Of a stretch of DNA of 64,000 nucleotides, positions 37,727-46,280 are shown piece after piece. The DNA is taken from positions 99,154 through 163,153 of the forward strand of contig CAKOLH010000001.1 in assembly GCA_934096105.1 (NCBI GenBank). The letters run 5' to 3'. Each line of letters begins with the position of its first letter. Within the stretch, counting starts at the first letter, position 1. The position numbers and the translations under genes are program-made. The notes below the pieces were generated by a model. It saw only the letters and a program-made list of their open reading frames with translations. It was not told the DNA's origin and ran no database searches. Source of the DNA: an uncultured Bacilli bacterium (GTDB taxonomy: Bacteria > Bacillota_I > Bacilli_A > RF39 > UBA660).

Positions 37727-38266
37727 TTGTCTGCATATAAAGAAATAGTAACAAAAGCAGTGGTAGGTAAGGGTAAAAAGTATTATAGAAATACTTATAC
37801 TATTAATACTGATAGTAAACCTAATACTGTGCTTGGATGTTGGGTAATAAATCATAGATTTTCTGGTAAAGAAGTAGATGATAGAATAGAAATAGATGGT
37901 TCTTTTGATGTAAATTTATGGTATTCTTATGATAATGATACTAAGACATCTGTTATAACTAAAAATATACCATATAAAGAAATGGTAACAGTAGCCCAAA
38001 AAGAAACAACTGATTCTTCAAGTAAAGATATTATAGTAAGAAGTTTAAAACAACCTAGTTGTATATCTGCTAAAGAGAAAGATAATACTATAGTTATTGA
38101 TATTGAAAAAGAATTGGGTGTAGAGATAGTTGGTGATACTAAGGTTAAAATAGCTATTGAGGAAGATGAAGAACCATGGGATGAAATACCTGAAGATGTA
38201 ACTGATGATACTATGAAAGAAATAGATGATAATGTTGATCCTAACTATATTAAAGAAGAAAAATAA
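37727..38266 (+). CDS. cotE: CotE, outer spore coat morphogenetic protein
   Basis: The 179-residue protein is close to CotE throughout: YKEIVTKAVVGKGKKYYRNT at the start, TVLGCWVINHRFSGKEVDDR, IEIDGSFDVNLWYSYDNDTKT, LKQPSCISA and VEIVGDTKVKIAIEEDEEPW, then an acidic tail. CotE directs assembly of the outer coat around the forespore in Bacillus. A TTG start at 37727 is chosen because GAGGGGTGA (37712-37720) sits at the right distance and the alignment begins there. With spoIIGA and sigE it indicates a sporulating lineage. In B. subtilis cotE is sigma E-dependent; no such promoter was verified here. Confidence 0.92.
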   Translation: MSAYKEIVTKAVVGKGKKYYRNTYTINTDSKPNTVLGCWVINHRFSGKEVDDRIEIDGSFDVNLWYSYDNDTKTSVITKNIPYKEMVTVAQKETTDSSSKDIIVRSLKQPSCISAKEKDNTIVIDIEKELGVEIVGDTKVKIAIEEDEEPWDEIPEDVTDDTMKEIDDNVDPNYIKEEK

Positions 38267-38281
38267 ATCTTCTTTTTTTTT
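38254..38281 (+). terminator. Terminator after cotE
   Basis: AGAAGA pairs with TCTTCT, followed by a T run. The 5' arm includes the cotE end. Confidence 0.75.
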
Positions 38282-38337
38282 CTTGAATTATATATAAAAA
38301 TATGATAATATTTATATGTAGGATATGGTGATGGATT

Positions 38338-38895
38338 ATGAAGAGTAAAATTACTACAAGTATATTGATTGTAGTTATTGTTATTATTGCAGTAGCTGGT
38401 ATTACTTTTGCTTATATTACTTGGACTAGTGGAAAGATTAATACTACTGGTAACAGTGAATGTTTTAATGTTTTATATGCTAAAGGAACAGATATAGGTA
38501 GTGATCAAAATACTGCTACATTAATGCCTTCGAATGATTATACTGGAGGATTATCGTCTACTGTTAAAATAGGTTTTAGCAGTACCTGTACTAATGTAAG
38601 TGGTACTGGTATAATCAAATTAAATACTCTAGATACTACAAGTGGTAATTTATATAGAACAGGACTTCTTAATTATGTGGTGTTAAAAAATGGTACTAAA
38701 TTAACTGAAGGTAATATTACTAGTTCAGGTACTACAAATATAAATGTTGGTACACTAAAGAAAGTAAGTAACATAAGTGATGCTGATAGTTATACAGTAT
38801 ATGTATGGATAAGTAATGATTTAGTACAAAATGAAGATGCTTTTTCAAGTTATTATGGTAATATAACCGCTAGTGTAGAACAGGTGAGTGATTAG
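38338..38895 (+). CDS. Secreted/anchored SipW-type protein, first of three
   Basis: The 185-residue protein has a short basic start and a hydrophobic helix (residues 8-28) ending VAGITFAYITWTSG, which is like SipW-dependent signals. The mature domain is beta-rich, contains two Cys and ends with YTVYVWISNDL and YGNITASVEQVSD. It shares SECFNVLYAKGTDIGSDQN with the next gene, so the two are paralogues. I cannot name a specific function; TasA/CalY-like surface fibre proteins are the nearest idea. Confidence 0.65.
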   Translation: MKSKITTSILIVVIVIIAVAGITFAYITWTSGKINTTGNSECFNVLYAKGTDIGSDQNTATLMPSNDYTGGLSSTVKIGFSSTCTNVSGTGIIKLNTLDTTSGNLYRTGLLNYVVLKNGTKLTEGNITSSGTTNINVGTLKKVSNISDADSYTVYVWISNDLVQNEDAFSSYYGNITASVEQVSD

Positions 38896-38896
38896 T

Positions 38897-39454
38897 ATGA
38901 AGAAGAAAGTAATATATAGTATTATTATAGTTTCAGTAATCATAATTCTATCAGTAGCAGTAACTTATGCAGTATATACTTTTAGTGGATCAGTAAATAT
39001 ATCAGGTACCAGTGAATGTTTTGATGTTAATTATGTTAAAGGACAAGATATAGGTAGTGATAGTAATCCTGCTAATTTTGCGTTGGCAAGTACTTATACT
39101 GAAGGATTATCTTCAGTAATAAAAGTTAATTTAAAAGATACTTGTACTATAACTAATGGTACTGGTACATTATATTTAAATACCGATACTAGTGTAACTT
39201 CAAGTACATTGTTAAGTGGTAAATTATTAAAATACCAGGTATTAGATGGTACTACTTCAGTTGGTAATGGAATAGTATCAAGTGCTGAAAATATAGAAAT
39301 ATATAAAGATATACCAATAACCACTACAGTAAAAACAATAACAGTATATATATGGTTAGATGGTAATTTAGTTACTGAACAAAATCAAAATGAAATACTA
39401 TCTAGTGTATATAAAGGACATATAAGTATGGATATAAAGAGTGGTGATAAATAA
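38897..39454 (+). CDS. Secreted/anchored SipW-type protein, second of three
   Basis: This protein of about 185 residues is paralogous to the previous one: hydrophobic helix, SVAVTYAVYTFSGSVN, then SECFDVNYVKGQDIGSDSN and a C-terminal TVYIWLDGNLVTEQNQNE. The ATG at 38897 follows AGGTGAG, just after the stop of the first gene. Its stop overlaps the start of the third gene by one base, so the three are translated together and probably form one surface assembly. Confidence 0.65.
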   Translation: MKKKVIYSIIIVSVIIILSVAVTYAVYTFSGSVNISGTSECFDVNYVKGQDIGSDSNPANFALASTYTEGLSSVIKVNLKDTCTITNGTGTLYLNTDTSVTSSTLLSGKLLKYQVLDGTTSVGNGIVSSAENIEIYKDIPITTTVKTITVYIWLDGNLVTEQNQNEILSSVYKGHISMDIKSGDK

Positions 39455-41262
39455 TGAATAAGAAAAAGAAAATATTTTTAATAACTTGTATATCACTCTT
39501 AGTATTAATAGCTATAGTAGGAGGAACTTATGCTTGGTACGTATGGACTACTAGTGATAGTGAAGTTACTAATATAACTGCTGGCGTAGGAGCAGCCACA
39601 GTTACCTTTGATGGAGGTAGTGATATAAGTGCTAATCTAAGACCAGTATCAGATAAAAGTAAAGGAATAGTAAAAAATATAAGTGTAAAGGCAGATACTA
39701 CAGGATTAGTATTTAATATGTATTTAGATATAACTAGTATAGATACTGGATTAAAAGACGAAAGTTTTAGATATGAATTATATAAAGGAGATACTAAAGT
39801 AAAAGAAGGTAACTTTAGTGATAGTTATCTAACTAGTAATACGGTTACTTGTACTAAAAATAATACTAATCATATAGTATTATTAACTAATGAAAGTATA
39901 TCTACATCAAAGACATCATATACATTATACATATGGATAGATGGTGCTAATTATACTAATCCAAATACTATGATGAATAAAACATTTAGTTTTAAATTAC
40001 ATGCAGATGGAGAAGGAGCAGTACTAGCAAAGACAGCGGCTCAAACTATTACAGAACTATATACTACCGCTTCAAAAACAACAGTTACAAATAATAGTAT
40101 TACTTATAATATAGCACCATCAGTATCACTTATGAATGATAGACTTGGTGGAACTATTTCTGCAACAGTGGAGGGAAAGGCTTGGCAAAGTACTGCTGCA
40201 CAAGAGCAATTAAATAATCCAAAAAGTGAAAATGAATGTTTAAATAATTTTAATAATTATTATAATTGCTCTACAAATTATACAAAATTAGGATTTGATA
40301 ATCAGACTGATTGTGAGAAGCGATTTACTGAAGATAATTTAAATGCAGGTAGACAAGAGCTTTGTTCAAAAAGTATTGGTGAGCTTCCCGATGATACTGC
40401 AGGGGGTAACATTCGTTATTATGGGGCAAATCCGAATAACTATATATATTTTAATTGTTCTGACTATAATAATCAAACATCTAGTACATGTGAAACATGG
40501 CGAATAATTGGAGTATTTGATAATAAGTTAAAACTAATAAGAGGTAGTGAAATAGGAACATATGCATGGGATAACAAGAATACTAGTACAGGGGCAGAAA
40601 CAGATTACGGTAAAAATGATTGGACAACAGCAAGGCTAATGAAATTACTTAATCCAAGTAAATACTATACAATAGATTCCAACGACAATAATTTGGGACA
40701 AAGCTTATATTACAATAATATTTCGGGAAAATGTTATTTTGGTAGTAATAACATTACAGAAGATTGTGACTTTACAAATACAGGAATAAAAAATGATACA
40801 ACAAGAAATATGATAGCAGAAACAACATATTATTTAGGAGGATGGAATAGTTCTTCTGTGTACCCAAATCAAATATATGGATATGAGAGAGGAACCACAG
40901 TGTATTCAGGAAGGTCAACAACATGGCAAGGGAAAATAGCATTAACATATCCGAGCGACTATGGCTATGCAGTAGACTTTAATATGTGCAATAAATCCCT
41001 TTATAATTATAATGATACTACGTGTGCATCAAACAATTGGATAAAATCAATCATTACTTGGAGCTTTCTATGGCTATTGACTTCTAATTCTAGAGATGCG
41101 TACGAAGTGTGGTATATTACTTCGTCCGGCATTGTTGTTCCCCAAGATCGCAGTTCTTCTTATTCTTCATATGGTGTTGTACCAGTCCTTTATCTAAATT
41201 CTGAACTAAAAATAGGGCCAGGTGATGGAACTTCAAGTAATCCATACCAATTATCTGTCTAA
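39454..41262 (+). CDS. Large surface protein: SipW-type N-terminus plus CLec-like C-terminal domain
   Basis: The protein has 602 residues. An N-terminal signal/anchor is followed by VGGTYAWYVWTTSDSEVT, a beta-rich domain parallel to the two upstream paralogues (about 30-195), and a Cys-rich middle. A C-terminal domain of about 280 residues (WRIIGVFDNKLKLIRGSEIG, WLLTSNSRDAYEVWYITSSG, YGVVPVLYLNSELKIGPGDG, SNPYQL) is common in surface proteins of uncultured Firmicutes and resembles formylglycine-enzyme/C-type-lectin folds. From about 40160 codon use changes, with more C- and G-ending codons than in the first third. The C-terminal part may therefore be an acquired or exchanged module. Confidence 0.7.
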   Translation: MNKKKKIFLITCISLLVLIAIVGGTYAWYVWTTSDSEVTNITAGVGAATVTFDGGSDISANLRPVSDKSKGIVKNISVKADTTGLVFNMYLDITSIDTGLKDESFRYELYKGDTKVKEGNFSDSYLTSNTVTCTKNNTNHIVLLTNESISTSKTSYTLYIWIDGANYTNPNTMMNKTFSFKLHADGEGAVLAKTAAQTITELYTTASKTTVTNNSITYNIAPSVSLMNDRLGGTISATVEGKAWQSTAAQEQLNNPKSENECLNNFNNYYNCSTNYTKLGFDNQTDCEKRFTEDNLNAGRQELCSKSIGELPDDTAGGNIRYYGANPNNYIYFNCSDYNNQTSSTCETWRIIGVFDNKLKLIRGSEIGTYAWDNKNTSTGAETDYGKNDWTTARLMKLLNPSKYYTIDSNDNNLGQSLYYNNISGKCYFGSNNITEDCDFTNTGIKNDTTRNMIAETTYYLGGWNSSSVYPNQIYGYERGTTVYSGRSTTWQGKIALTYPSDYGYAVDFNMCNKSLYNYNDTTCASNNWIKSIITWSFLWLLTSNSRDAYEVWYITSSGIVVPQDRSSSYSSYGVVPVLYLNSELKIGPGDGTSSNPYQLSV

Positions 41263-41310
41263 TTCTAAATATTATAAACTATGCTTATATATAATAGGTA
41301 TGTAGATACA

Positions 41311-41372
41311 TTAGATTAAGACTTTTAAGGCTTAATCTAACACTAATAAGACTTAGAATAAGGCTTATAGTG
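41311..41372 (+). repeat. Paired hairpin with bulged-A loops (copy B)
   Basis: TTAGATTAAG pairs with CTTAATCTAA around ACTTTTAAGG. Directly after it CACTAATAAG pairs with CTTATAGTG (one bulged base) around ACTTAGAATAAGG. Both loops start with A and end in GG. Confidence 0.75.
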
Positions 41373-41402
41373 CATAAAATAAAGAAAAAATAAAAAAATT
41401 GG

Positions 41403-41431
41403 TTGACTTTTAGACAAGTATATAATATAAT
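41403..41431 (+). promoter_or_regulatory. Promoter of infC-rpmI-rplT
   Basis: TTGACT (41403-41408), a 17-base spacer and TATAAT (41426-41431). Confidence 0.75.
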
Positions 41432-41437
41432 TAACTA

Positions 41438-41585
41438 GAAACGGAAAGAAGATTATATTTATCTCACCTGATTACACATAGTAATAGGTAAAAAGCCAAC
41501 CTAGAATATACATTATATTTTTAATTAGCTTTTTTATAGATAAATGAATACTTCTTTAGTATTCATTTTTTTGGAGGTGTTAGCT
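41438..41585 (+). promoter_or_regulatory. L20-type leader with attenuator before infC
   Basis: The leader of nearly 150 bases ends in a terminator hairpin (AATGAATACT 41543-41552 with AGTATTCATT 41558-41567, then T) directly before the infC ribosome site GGAGGT (41573-41578). In Bacilli the infC-rpmI-rplT messenger is controlled by L20 through a leader of this kind. The segment with AAACGG, CACCTG and AATAGGT at 41447-41510 could form the L20-binding fold; I did not verify the fold. Confidence 0.7.
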
Positions 41586-42107
41586 ATAGCTACTTTAAAG
41601 GATAATCCTATCAATGAACAAATTAGATGTAAGGAAATGATGGTAATTGGACCTAATGGAGAACAATTAGGAGTTAAATCTAAACAAGATGCATTAACAT
41701 TAGCAGGTTATGCAGGTTTTGATTTAGTACTTATGAGTGATTCTGGTAATATGCCAGTATGTAAAATTATGGACTATAATAAGTTTAAGTATGAGAAGAA
41801 AAAGAAAACTAAAGAAGCTCAGAAAAAACAAAGAGAAACTATGATCGAAACTAAAGAGTTTAGATTATCAGTTAATATTGATATTCATGATTTTAATACT
41901 AGAGTAAATAATGCTAGAAAAGCTTTTGAAAAAGGTAACAAAGTTAAAGCAAGTATTAGATTTAAAGGAAGGCAAATTGCTCATCCAGAACTTGCTAAAG
42001 AAGTTCTAGATAGATTTTATGAAAAAGTTAGTGATGTATCTGACATAGAAACTAATCCTAAAATAGAGGGTAGAACTATGTATATGATGCTTGCACCTAA
42101 AAAATAG
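41586..42107 (+). CDS. infC: Translation initiation factor IF-3 (ATA start)
   Basis: The protein has 173 residues from the ATA start. IF-3 features: NPINEQIRCKEMMVIGPNGE, LTLAGYAGFDLVLMSDSGNM, CKIMDYNKFKYEKKKK, IETKEFRLSVNIDIHDFNTR, and KASIRFKGRQIAHPELAKEV. The start is placed at ATA 41586-41588: the ribosome site GGAGGT ends seven bases before it, the known N-terminus aligns there, and the in-frame ATG at 41544 lies inside the attenuator hairpin. IF-3 discriminates against non-standard starts, so such a codon allows self-limitation, as known for AUU-initiated infC in E. coli. Confidence 0.93.
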   Translation: MATLKDNPINEQIRCKEMMVIGPNGEQLGVKSKQDALTLAGYAGFDLVLMSDSGNMPVCKIMDYNKFKYEKKKKTKEAQKKQRETMIETKEFRLSVNIDIHDFNTRVNNARKAFEKGNKVKASIRFKGRQIAHPELAKEVLDRFYEKVSDVSDIETNPKIEGRTMYMMLAPKK

Positions 42108-42119
42108 AAGGAGGATATT

Positions 42120-42323
42120 ATGACTAAAGTTAAGAAGAATAAAATGAAGACACATAAGGGAACAAAAAAAGTATTAAATATTAGACAAAGTGGTTCTATT
42201 AGTAAGTCAAGACAAGGAACACTTCATAATACTGGTAAAAATAGTGCTGCTAGAGCAAGTAGTAAGAAGAAAGGTACAGCTCTTTCTAAAGCAGACTACA
42301 AGAGAATTAAAGATATAATATAG
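42120..42323 (+). CDS. rpmI: 50S ribosomal protein L35
   Basis: The 67-residue, very basic protein has the L35 pattern [20 protein letters not shown] and the C-terminal [15 protein letters not shown]35 binds 23S rRNA in the large subunit. GGAGG precedes the ATG, 12 bases after infC. It is the middle gene of the conserved infC-rpmI-rplT operon. Confidence 0.95.
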   Translation: MTKVKKNKMKTHKGTKKVLNIRQSGSISKSRQGTLHNTGKNSAARASSKKKGTALSKADYKRIKDII

Positions 42324-42333
42324 GAGGATAGTA

Positions 42334-42831
42334 ATGACAAGAGTTAAAGGTGGCACTGTTGCACGTGCTAGAAGAAAAAAAGTTTTAAAAGAAGCAAAAG
42401 GTTACTTTGGTAGTAAACATAGATTATATAAGACTGCTCATGAGCAAGTTATGCATTCTGGAGTTTATGCATTTAGAGATAGAAAACAAAATAAGAGAAA
42501 CTTTAGAAAATTATGGATTACAAGAATTAATGCTGGATGTAGAGAAAATGAAATCTCTTACTCTAGATTTATTGATGGATTAAATAAGGCAGGAGTTACT
42601 GTTAATAGAAAGATGCTTAGTGAATTAGCTATAGATAATCCTAAAGCATTTGCTGATTTAGTAGTAATTGCTAAAGATGCATTAAATGGTAAAACTTATA
42701 CTCCAAAGAAAGTAGTAGTTAAAGAAGAAGTTAAAGAAACTAAGACTACTACTAAAAAGGCTGCTAGTGAAAAGAAACCAGCTGCTAAAAAAACAACTAC
42801 TAAAAGTACTAAGAAAACTGAAGAAAAGTAA
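42334..42831 (+). CDS. rplT: 50S ribosomal protein L20 with an extra C-terminal tail
   Basis: The first 118 residues are standard L20 ([60 protein letters not shown]). L20 assembles the large subunit early and represses its operon through the leader. After residue about 120 a low-complexity tail of roughly 45 residues follows, rich in Lys, Thr, Glu and Ala ([20 protein letters not shown], then more). The usual L20 length is about 118, so the tail is an addition. Codon use continues unchanged, which argues against a frameshift artefact. Confidence 0.95.
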   Translation: MTRVKGGTVARARRKKVLKEAKGYFGSKHRLYKTAHEQVMHSGVYAFRDRKQNKRNFRKLWITRINAGCRENEISYSRFIDGLNKAGVTVNRKMLSELAIDNPKAFADLVVIAKDALNGKTYTPKKVVVKEEVKETKTTTKKAASEKKPAAKKTTTKSTKKTEEK

Positions 42832-42848
42832 TATTTCTTCTTTTTTTT
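42820..42848 (+). terminator. Terminator after rplT
   Basis: GAAGAAA pairs with TTTCTTC, followed by eight T. The 5' arm overlaps the last codons of rplT. Confidence 0.8.
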
Positions 42849-42896
42849 GATGTTATTTTATGATATACTTGATATGTATATGAAGGAGTGGTAAGT

Positions 42897-44093
42897 ATGG
42901 ATGATAATTTTTTTACAGAGAAGGAATTAAGAAATGCTAATAGAGGTAGTGTAGCCCCAGTAGTAGTAGTTATATTTGTAATCATTGCATTATTAGGTTT
43001 AGCATTCTTTGGAGGTAAATATTATTTAGCCTCAAGAAATAACATCAAAATATTTATGGATAATTATTTTAATGAGTTAGAAGATAATATAGGTAAAAAT
43101 AATTCTATTAGTGGTAGTCTTTCTTTAAATGTAAATGGAGATACTACTGATAAAGAGGAAAAGATATTTAAAATATTAAATAATCTAGACTTTAGTATGA
43201 ATTATGGCGTTGATACTAAAGAAAATATTGCTAATATAGATATTAATACTAATTATTATGGAGATAAGTTAATAAATATTAATACCTATATAGAAGATAA
43301 TAATATATATTTATCTTCAAGTGATTTATATAGTAAATATATAAAAATAAAGAATAATAATGAAGATAATAGTACTAAGTATAATATGACCAATGAGGAT
43401 TATAAAGTAATTATTAATAGTATTAGTACTGCGGTTAGTGAATCTTTAAAAGAAGAATATTTTACTAAGAGTTGGGTTAAATTAGATGGTAAGAACGTTA
43501 ATAAAGTAGAACTATCATTAAATAATAATAATATTAAAATAATTAATGAAAATATAATTAATAATTTAAAGAATAATAATAACTTTATAGATAGTTTTGG
43601 TAAGTTAATTGGTAAGAAAACTATGGAAGTAAAAGAATTACTTGATAAAGAAATAGAAGAAGTAAATGATAATGAATATAGTGATATTAAAATTAGTCTA
43701 TATACTAGAATTACTAAGTTTGTAAAGTTAGAAATAACTAGTGGTGAAGATAAGATTGTAGTTAAGAGTAATGATAAGGGATATAGTTTCGAAATAGTAG
43801 ATAGTGAAGATAATAATACTTATAATGGTACTATAGAAATAAATAATAATAGTGATAGTACTACTTATAATATTAATATTAAAGATAGTAATAATCTTGA
43901 GATAAAAATTGATAATACTATAAATAAAACTACTAAAGTAGAAAAGAAAGATGTATCTAATAGTGTTTTACTTGAAGATATTACTGAGAAGGAATATGAA
44001 GATATTATTAATAAAATATCCAATAATAAAGCATTTAATAAAATATATGAAGATATATCAAATAGTAATATTGAGATAGGGGATATTGCATAA
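42897..44093 (+). CDS. Membrane-anchored hypothetical protein
   Basis: The protein has about 398 residues: a short cytosolic start, one membrane helix (residues 19-42), and a long external domain rich in Asn, Asp and Lys. Alternating strand patterns such as NIDINTNYYGDKLININTY and TYNGTIEINNNSDSTTYNIN suggest a large beta-sheet structure, similar in feel to LolA- or DUF6612-like lipoprotein folds. I do not recognise the family. The ATG at 42897 has AAGGAG upstream; the in-frame GTG at 42888 overlaps it. The following gene overlaps its stop by one base, so the two may work together. Confidence 0.6.
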   Translation: MDDNFFTEKELRNANRGSVAPVVVVIFVIIALLGLAFFGGKYYLASRNNIKIFMDNYFNELEDNIGKNNSISGSLSLNVNGDTTDKEEKIFKILNNLDFSMNYGVDTKENIANIDINTNYYGDKLININTYIEDNNIYLSSSDLYSKYIKIKNNNEDNSTKYNMTNEDYKVIINSISTAVSESLKEEYFTKSWVKLDGKNVNKVELSLNNNNIKIINENIINNLKNNNNFIDSFGKLIGKKTMEVKELLDKEIEEVNDNEYSDIKISLYTRITKFVKLEITSGEDKIVVKSNDKGYSFEIVDSEDNNTYNGTIEINNNSDSTTYNINIKDSNNLEIKIDNTINKTTKVEKKDVSNSVLLEDITEKEYEDIINKISNNKAFNKIYEDISNSNIEIGDIA

Positions 44094-44386
44094 TGGTTTG
44101 TGCTGGTTGTAAGAATTTAGATGCAAAGAAAAAAAGTGATGGTAAGAATGGTGGTAGTGTCTACTACTGCAAGAAAATGAAAAAATATATTAGAGCTAGT
44201 GATGAAATATGTAAAAAGTTTGATAAGTCTTATACAAGAAGTCTTGATGATTATAACAAGATGTATAAAGAAGGATTAAACTATGATAATGATGGTATGT
44301 CAGGATCTTTTTACATAATTGTAGGAGCAATTCTTTTAGTTATTACTTTACTAGTATATCTATTTAATCCTAGTATGTTTAAATAA
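44093..44386 (+). CDS. Small Cys-rich protein with C-terminal membrane helix
   Basis: The 97-residue protein has a Cys cluster near its start (CAGCKNLDAKKK, YYCKKMKKYI, EICKKF), which could hold a zinc ion, then a Tyr-rich linker and one membrane helix (residues about 73-92). The topology is probably tail-anchored with the Cys domain inside the cell. I do not recognise the family. The start codon overlaps the stop of the upstream membrane protein gene. It is followed by a terminator. Confidence 0.6.
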   Translation: MVCAGCKNLDAKKKSDGKNGGSVYYCKKMKKYIRASDEICKKFDKSYTRSLDDYNKMYKEGLNYDNDGMSGSFYIIVGAILLVITLLVYLFNPSMFK

Positions 44387-44416
44387 ATGAAGAAACTTTC
44401 GATTTCTTCTTTTTTT
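44387..44416 (+). terminator. Terminator before lepA
   Basis: GAAGAAA pairs with TTTCTTC around CTTTCGA, followed by seven or more T. Confidence 0.8.
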
Positions 44417-44459
44417 TACCTTTAATTTTTGCTATAATAGAAAAGAAGGCAGTGATAGG

Positions 44460-46250
44460 ATGGATAATACAAAAATAAGAAATTTTAGTATAATTGCTCA
44501 TATTGATCATGGTAAGAGTACACTCGCAGATCGTATACTTGAATATACTGGAGCAATTGATAAAAGGCAGATGAAAGACCAATTACTTGATAGTATGGAT
44601 ATTGAAAGAGAAAGAGGTATAACAATTAAACTTAATGCTGTTAGATTAAATTATAATGGTTATATTCTTAATCTAATTGATACTCCAGGACATGTAGATT
44701 TTAGTTACGAGGTATCTAGATCACTCGCTGCTTGTGAAGGAGCAGTACTAGTAGTAGATGCTACTCAAGGTATTGAAGCTCAGACACTAGCTAATGTATA
44801 TTTAGCTTTAGAAAATAATTTAGAGATTATACCAGTTATTAATAAGATAGATCTTCCTAGTGCGGATATTCCTAAAGTAGAAAGAGAACTTTATGATACT
44901 TTTGGTTTTAAGAGTGAAGAGATTATTAAAGTATCAGCAAAAACTGGTGCTGGAATACCAGAATTAGTTTCGGCAATTATAGAGAGAGTTCCTGCTCCTG
45001 AAGATAAAAAAGATGATAAATTAAAATGTTTAATTTTTGATAGTTATTTTGATTCTTATAGGGGAGTAGTAATACTAGTTAGAGTTATGTCAGGTACTTT
45101 AACCAAAAAGACGAAGATTAGAATGATGTCTTCGGGTATCTCATATGATGTTGTATCACTTGGTTATCATACACCATTTGAAAAAGAAGTAGATAGTTTA
45201 AGTGCAGGAGAAGTTGGTTTTATTACTGGTTCTATTAAATCATTAGAATCAGTTAAAGTAGGTGATACTATTACTGATGATAGTAATCCTGCTGAAGATA
45301 TATTACCCGGATATAAACCTATGAAACCAATGGTCTACTGCGGTATTTATCCAATAGAGTCTAGTAAGTATCCTAACTTAAAAGAGGCTATAGAAAAACT
45401 AAAATTAAATGATGCTTCACTTACTTTTGAACCAGAGTCCTCAAGTACATTAGGATTTGGTTTTAGAATGGGCTTTTTAGGTCTATTACACTTAGAAATA
45501 ATATCCGAGAGAATAGAAAGAGAATTTAATATTGATATTATTGCTACGACACCATCGGTTAATTATGAAATTAATCTTACTGATGGAAGTACTATCTACA
45601 TAGATAATCCTAGTATGATGCCTGATAAAGTAAAAATAAAAGAAATAAAAGAGCCCTATATATTTACTAACATTTTAGTACCTACAGAATATATAGGTCC
45701 AATAATGGAATTATGTCAAGATAAAAGAGGTATTTATAAGAGTACTGATTATATTGATAAAACAAGAGTAAATATTCATTATGAATTACCATTATCAGAA
45801 ATAGTGTACGATTTCTTTGATAGATTAAAATCCTCTACTAAAGGGTTTGCATCATTTGATTATGAAGTTATTGGCTATAAAGCCAGTGATTTAGTTAAAA
45901 TGGATGTTTTATTAAATGGTGAAGTAGTAGATGCTTTATCACTTATAGTACATAAGGATTTTGCTTATACTAGAGGAAGAAAAATGGTAGATAATTTAAA
46001 GAATATTATTCCAAGACAATTATTTGAAGTACCAGTACAAGCAGTTATTGGTAGTAAAGTAATAGCTAGAAGTGATATTAAGGCTATGAGAAAAGATGTT
46101 TTAGCTAAATGTTATGGAGGAGATATAACAAGAAAGAGAAAACTTCTTGATAAACAAAAAGAGGGTAAAAAGAAGATGAAAACAATTGGTAAAGTAGAAA
46201 TACCTAGTGAAGCTTTCTTAAGTATTTTAACCGATTACAAGAAAAACTAA
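44460..46250 (+). CDS. lepA: Elongation factor 4 (LepA)
   Basis: The 596-residue translational GTPase has the complete domain set. G1 is [17 protein letters not shown]2 lies in RERGITIK, G3 is DTPGHVDF and G4 is NKIDLPSA. The middle has [13 protein letters not shown], and the LepA-specific C-terminus includes [20 protein letters not shown] and [22 protein letters not shown]4 binds ribosomes and affects initiation and back-translocation under stress. The start ATG at 44460 has AGTGATAGG upstream. It precedes an RNB-type gene by 30 bases. Confidence 0.97.
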   Translation: MDNTKIRNFSIIAHIDHGKSTLADRILEYTGAIDKRQMKDQLLDSMDIERERGITIKLNAVRLNYNGYILNLIDTPGHVDFSYEVSRSLAACEGAVLVVDATQGIEAQTLANVYLALENNLEIIPVINKIDLPSADIPKVERELYDTFGFKSEEIIKVSAKTGAGIPELVSAIIERVPAPEDKKDDKLKCLIFDSYFDSYRGVVILVRVMSGTLTKKTKIRMMSSGISYDVVSLGYHTPFEKEVDSLSAGEVGFITGSIKSLESVKVGDTITDDSNPAEDILPGYKPMKPMVYCGIYPIESSKYPNLKEAIEKLKLNDASLTFEPESSSTLGFGFRMGFLGLLHLEIISERIEREFNIDIIATTPSVNYEINLTDGSTIYIDNPSMMPDKVKIKEIKEPYIFTNILVPTEYIGPIMELCQDKRGIYKSTDYIDKTRVNIHYELPLSEIVYDFFDRLKSSTKGFASFDYEVIGYKASDLVKMDVLLNGEVVDALSLIVHKDFAYTRGRKMVDNLKNIIPRQLFEVPVQAVIGSKVIARSDIKAMRKDVLAKCYGGDITRKRKLLDKQKEGKKKMKTIGKVEIPSEAFLSILTDYKKN

Positions 46251-46280
46251 TAAACATATAATAATATAGGTGGGTTTAAT

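Noticed and set aside
41080..41200. Confirmed diversity-generating retroelement
   Set aside because: There is no reverse transcriptase and no template repeat in the window; only the possible variable-type domain is seen, so it is kept as a hypothesis.
41544..41585. ATG at 41544 as the start of infC
   Set aside because: It lies inside the attenuator hairpin, has no ribosome site, and adds residues that do not fit IF-3.
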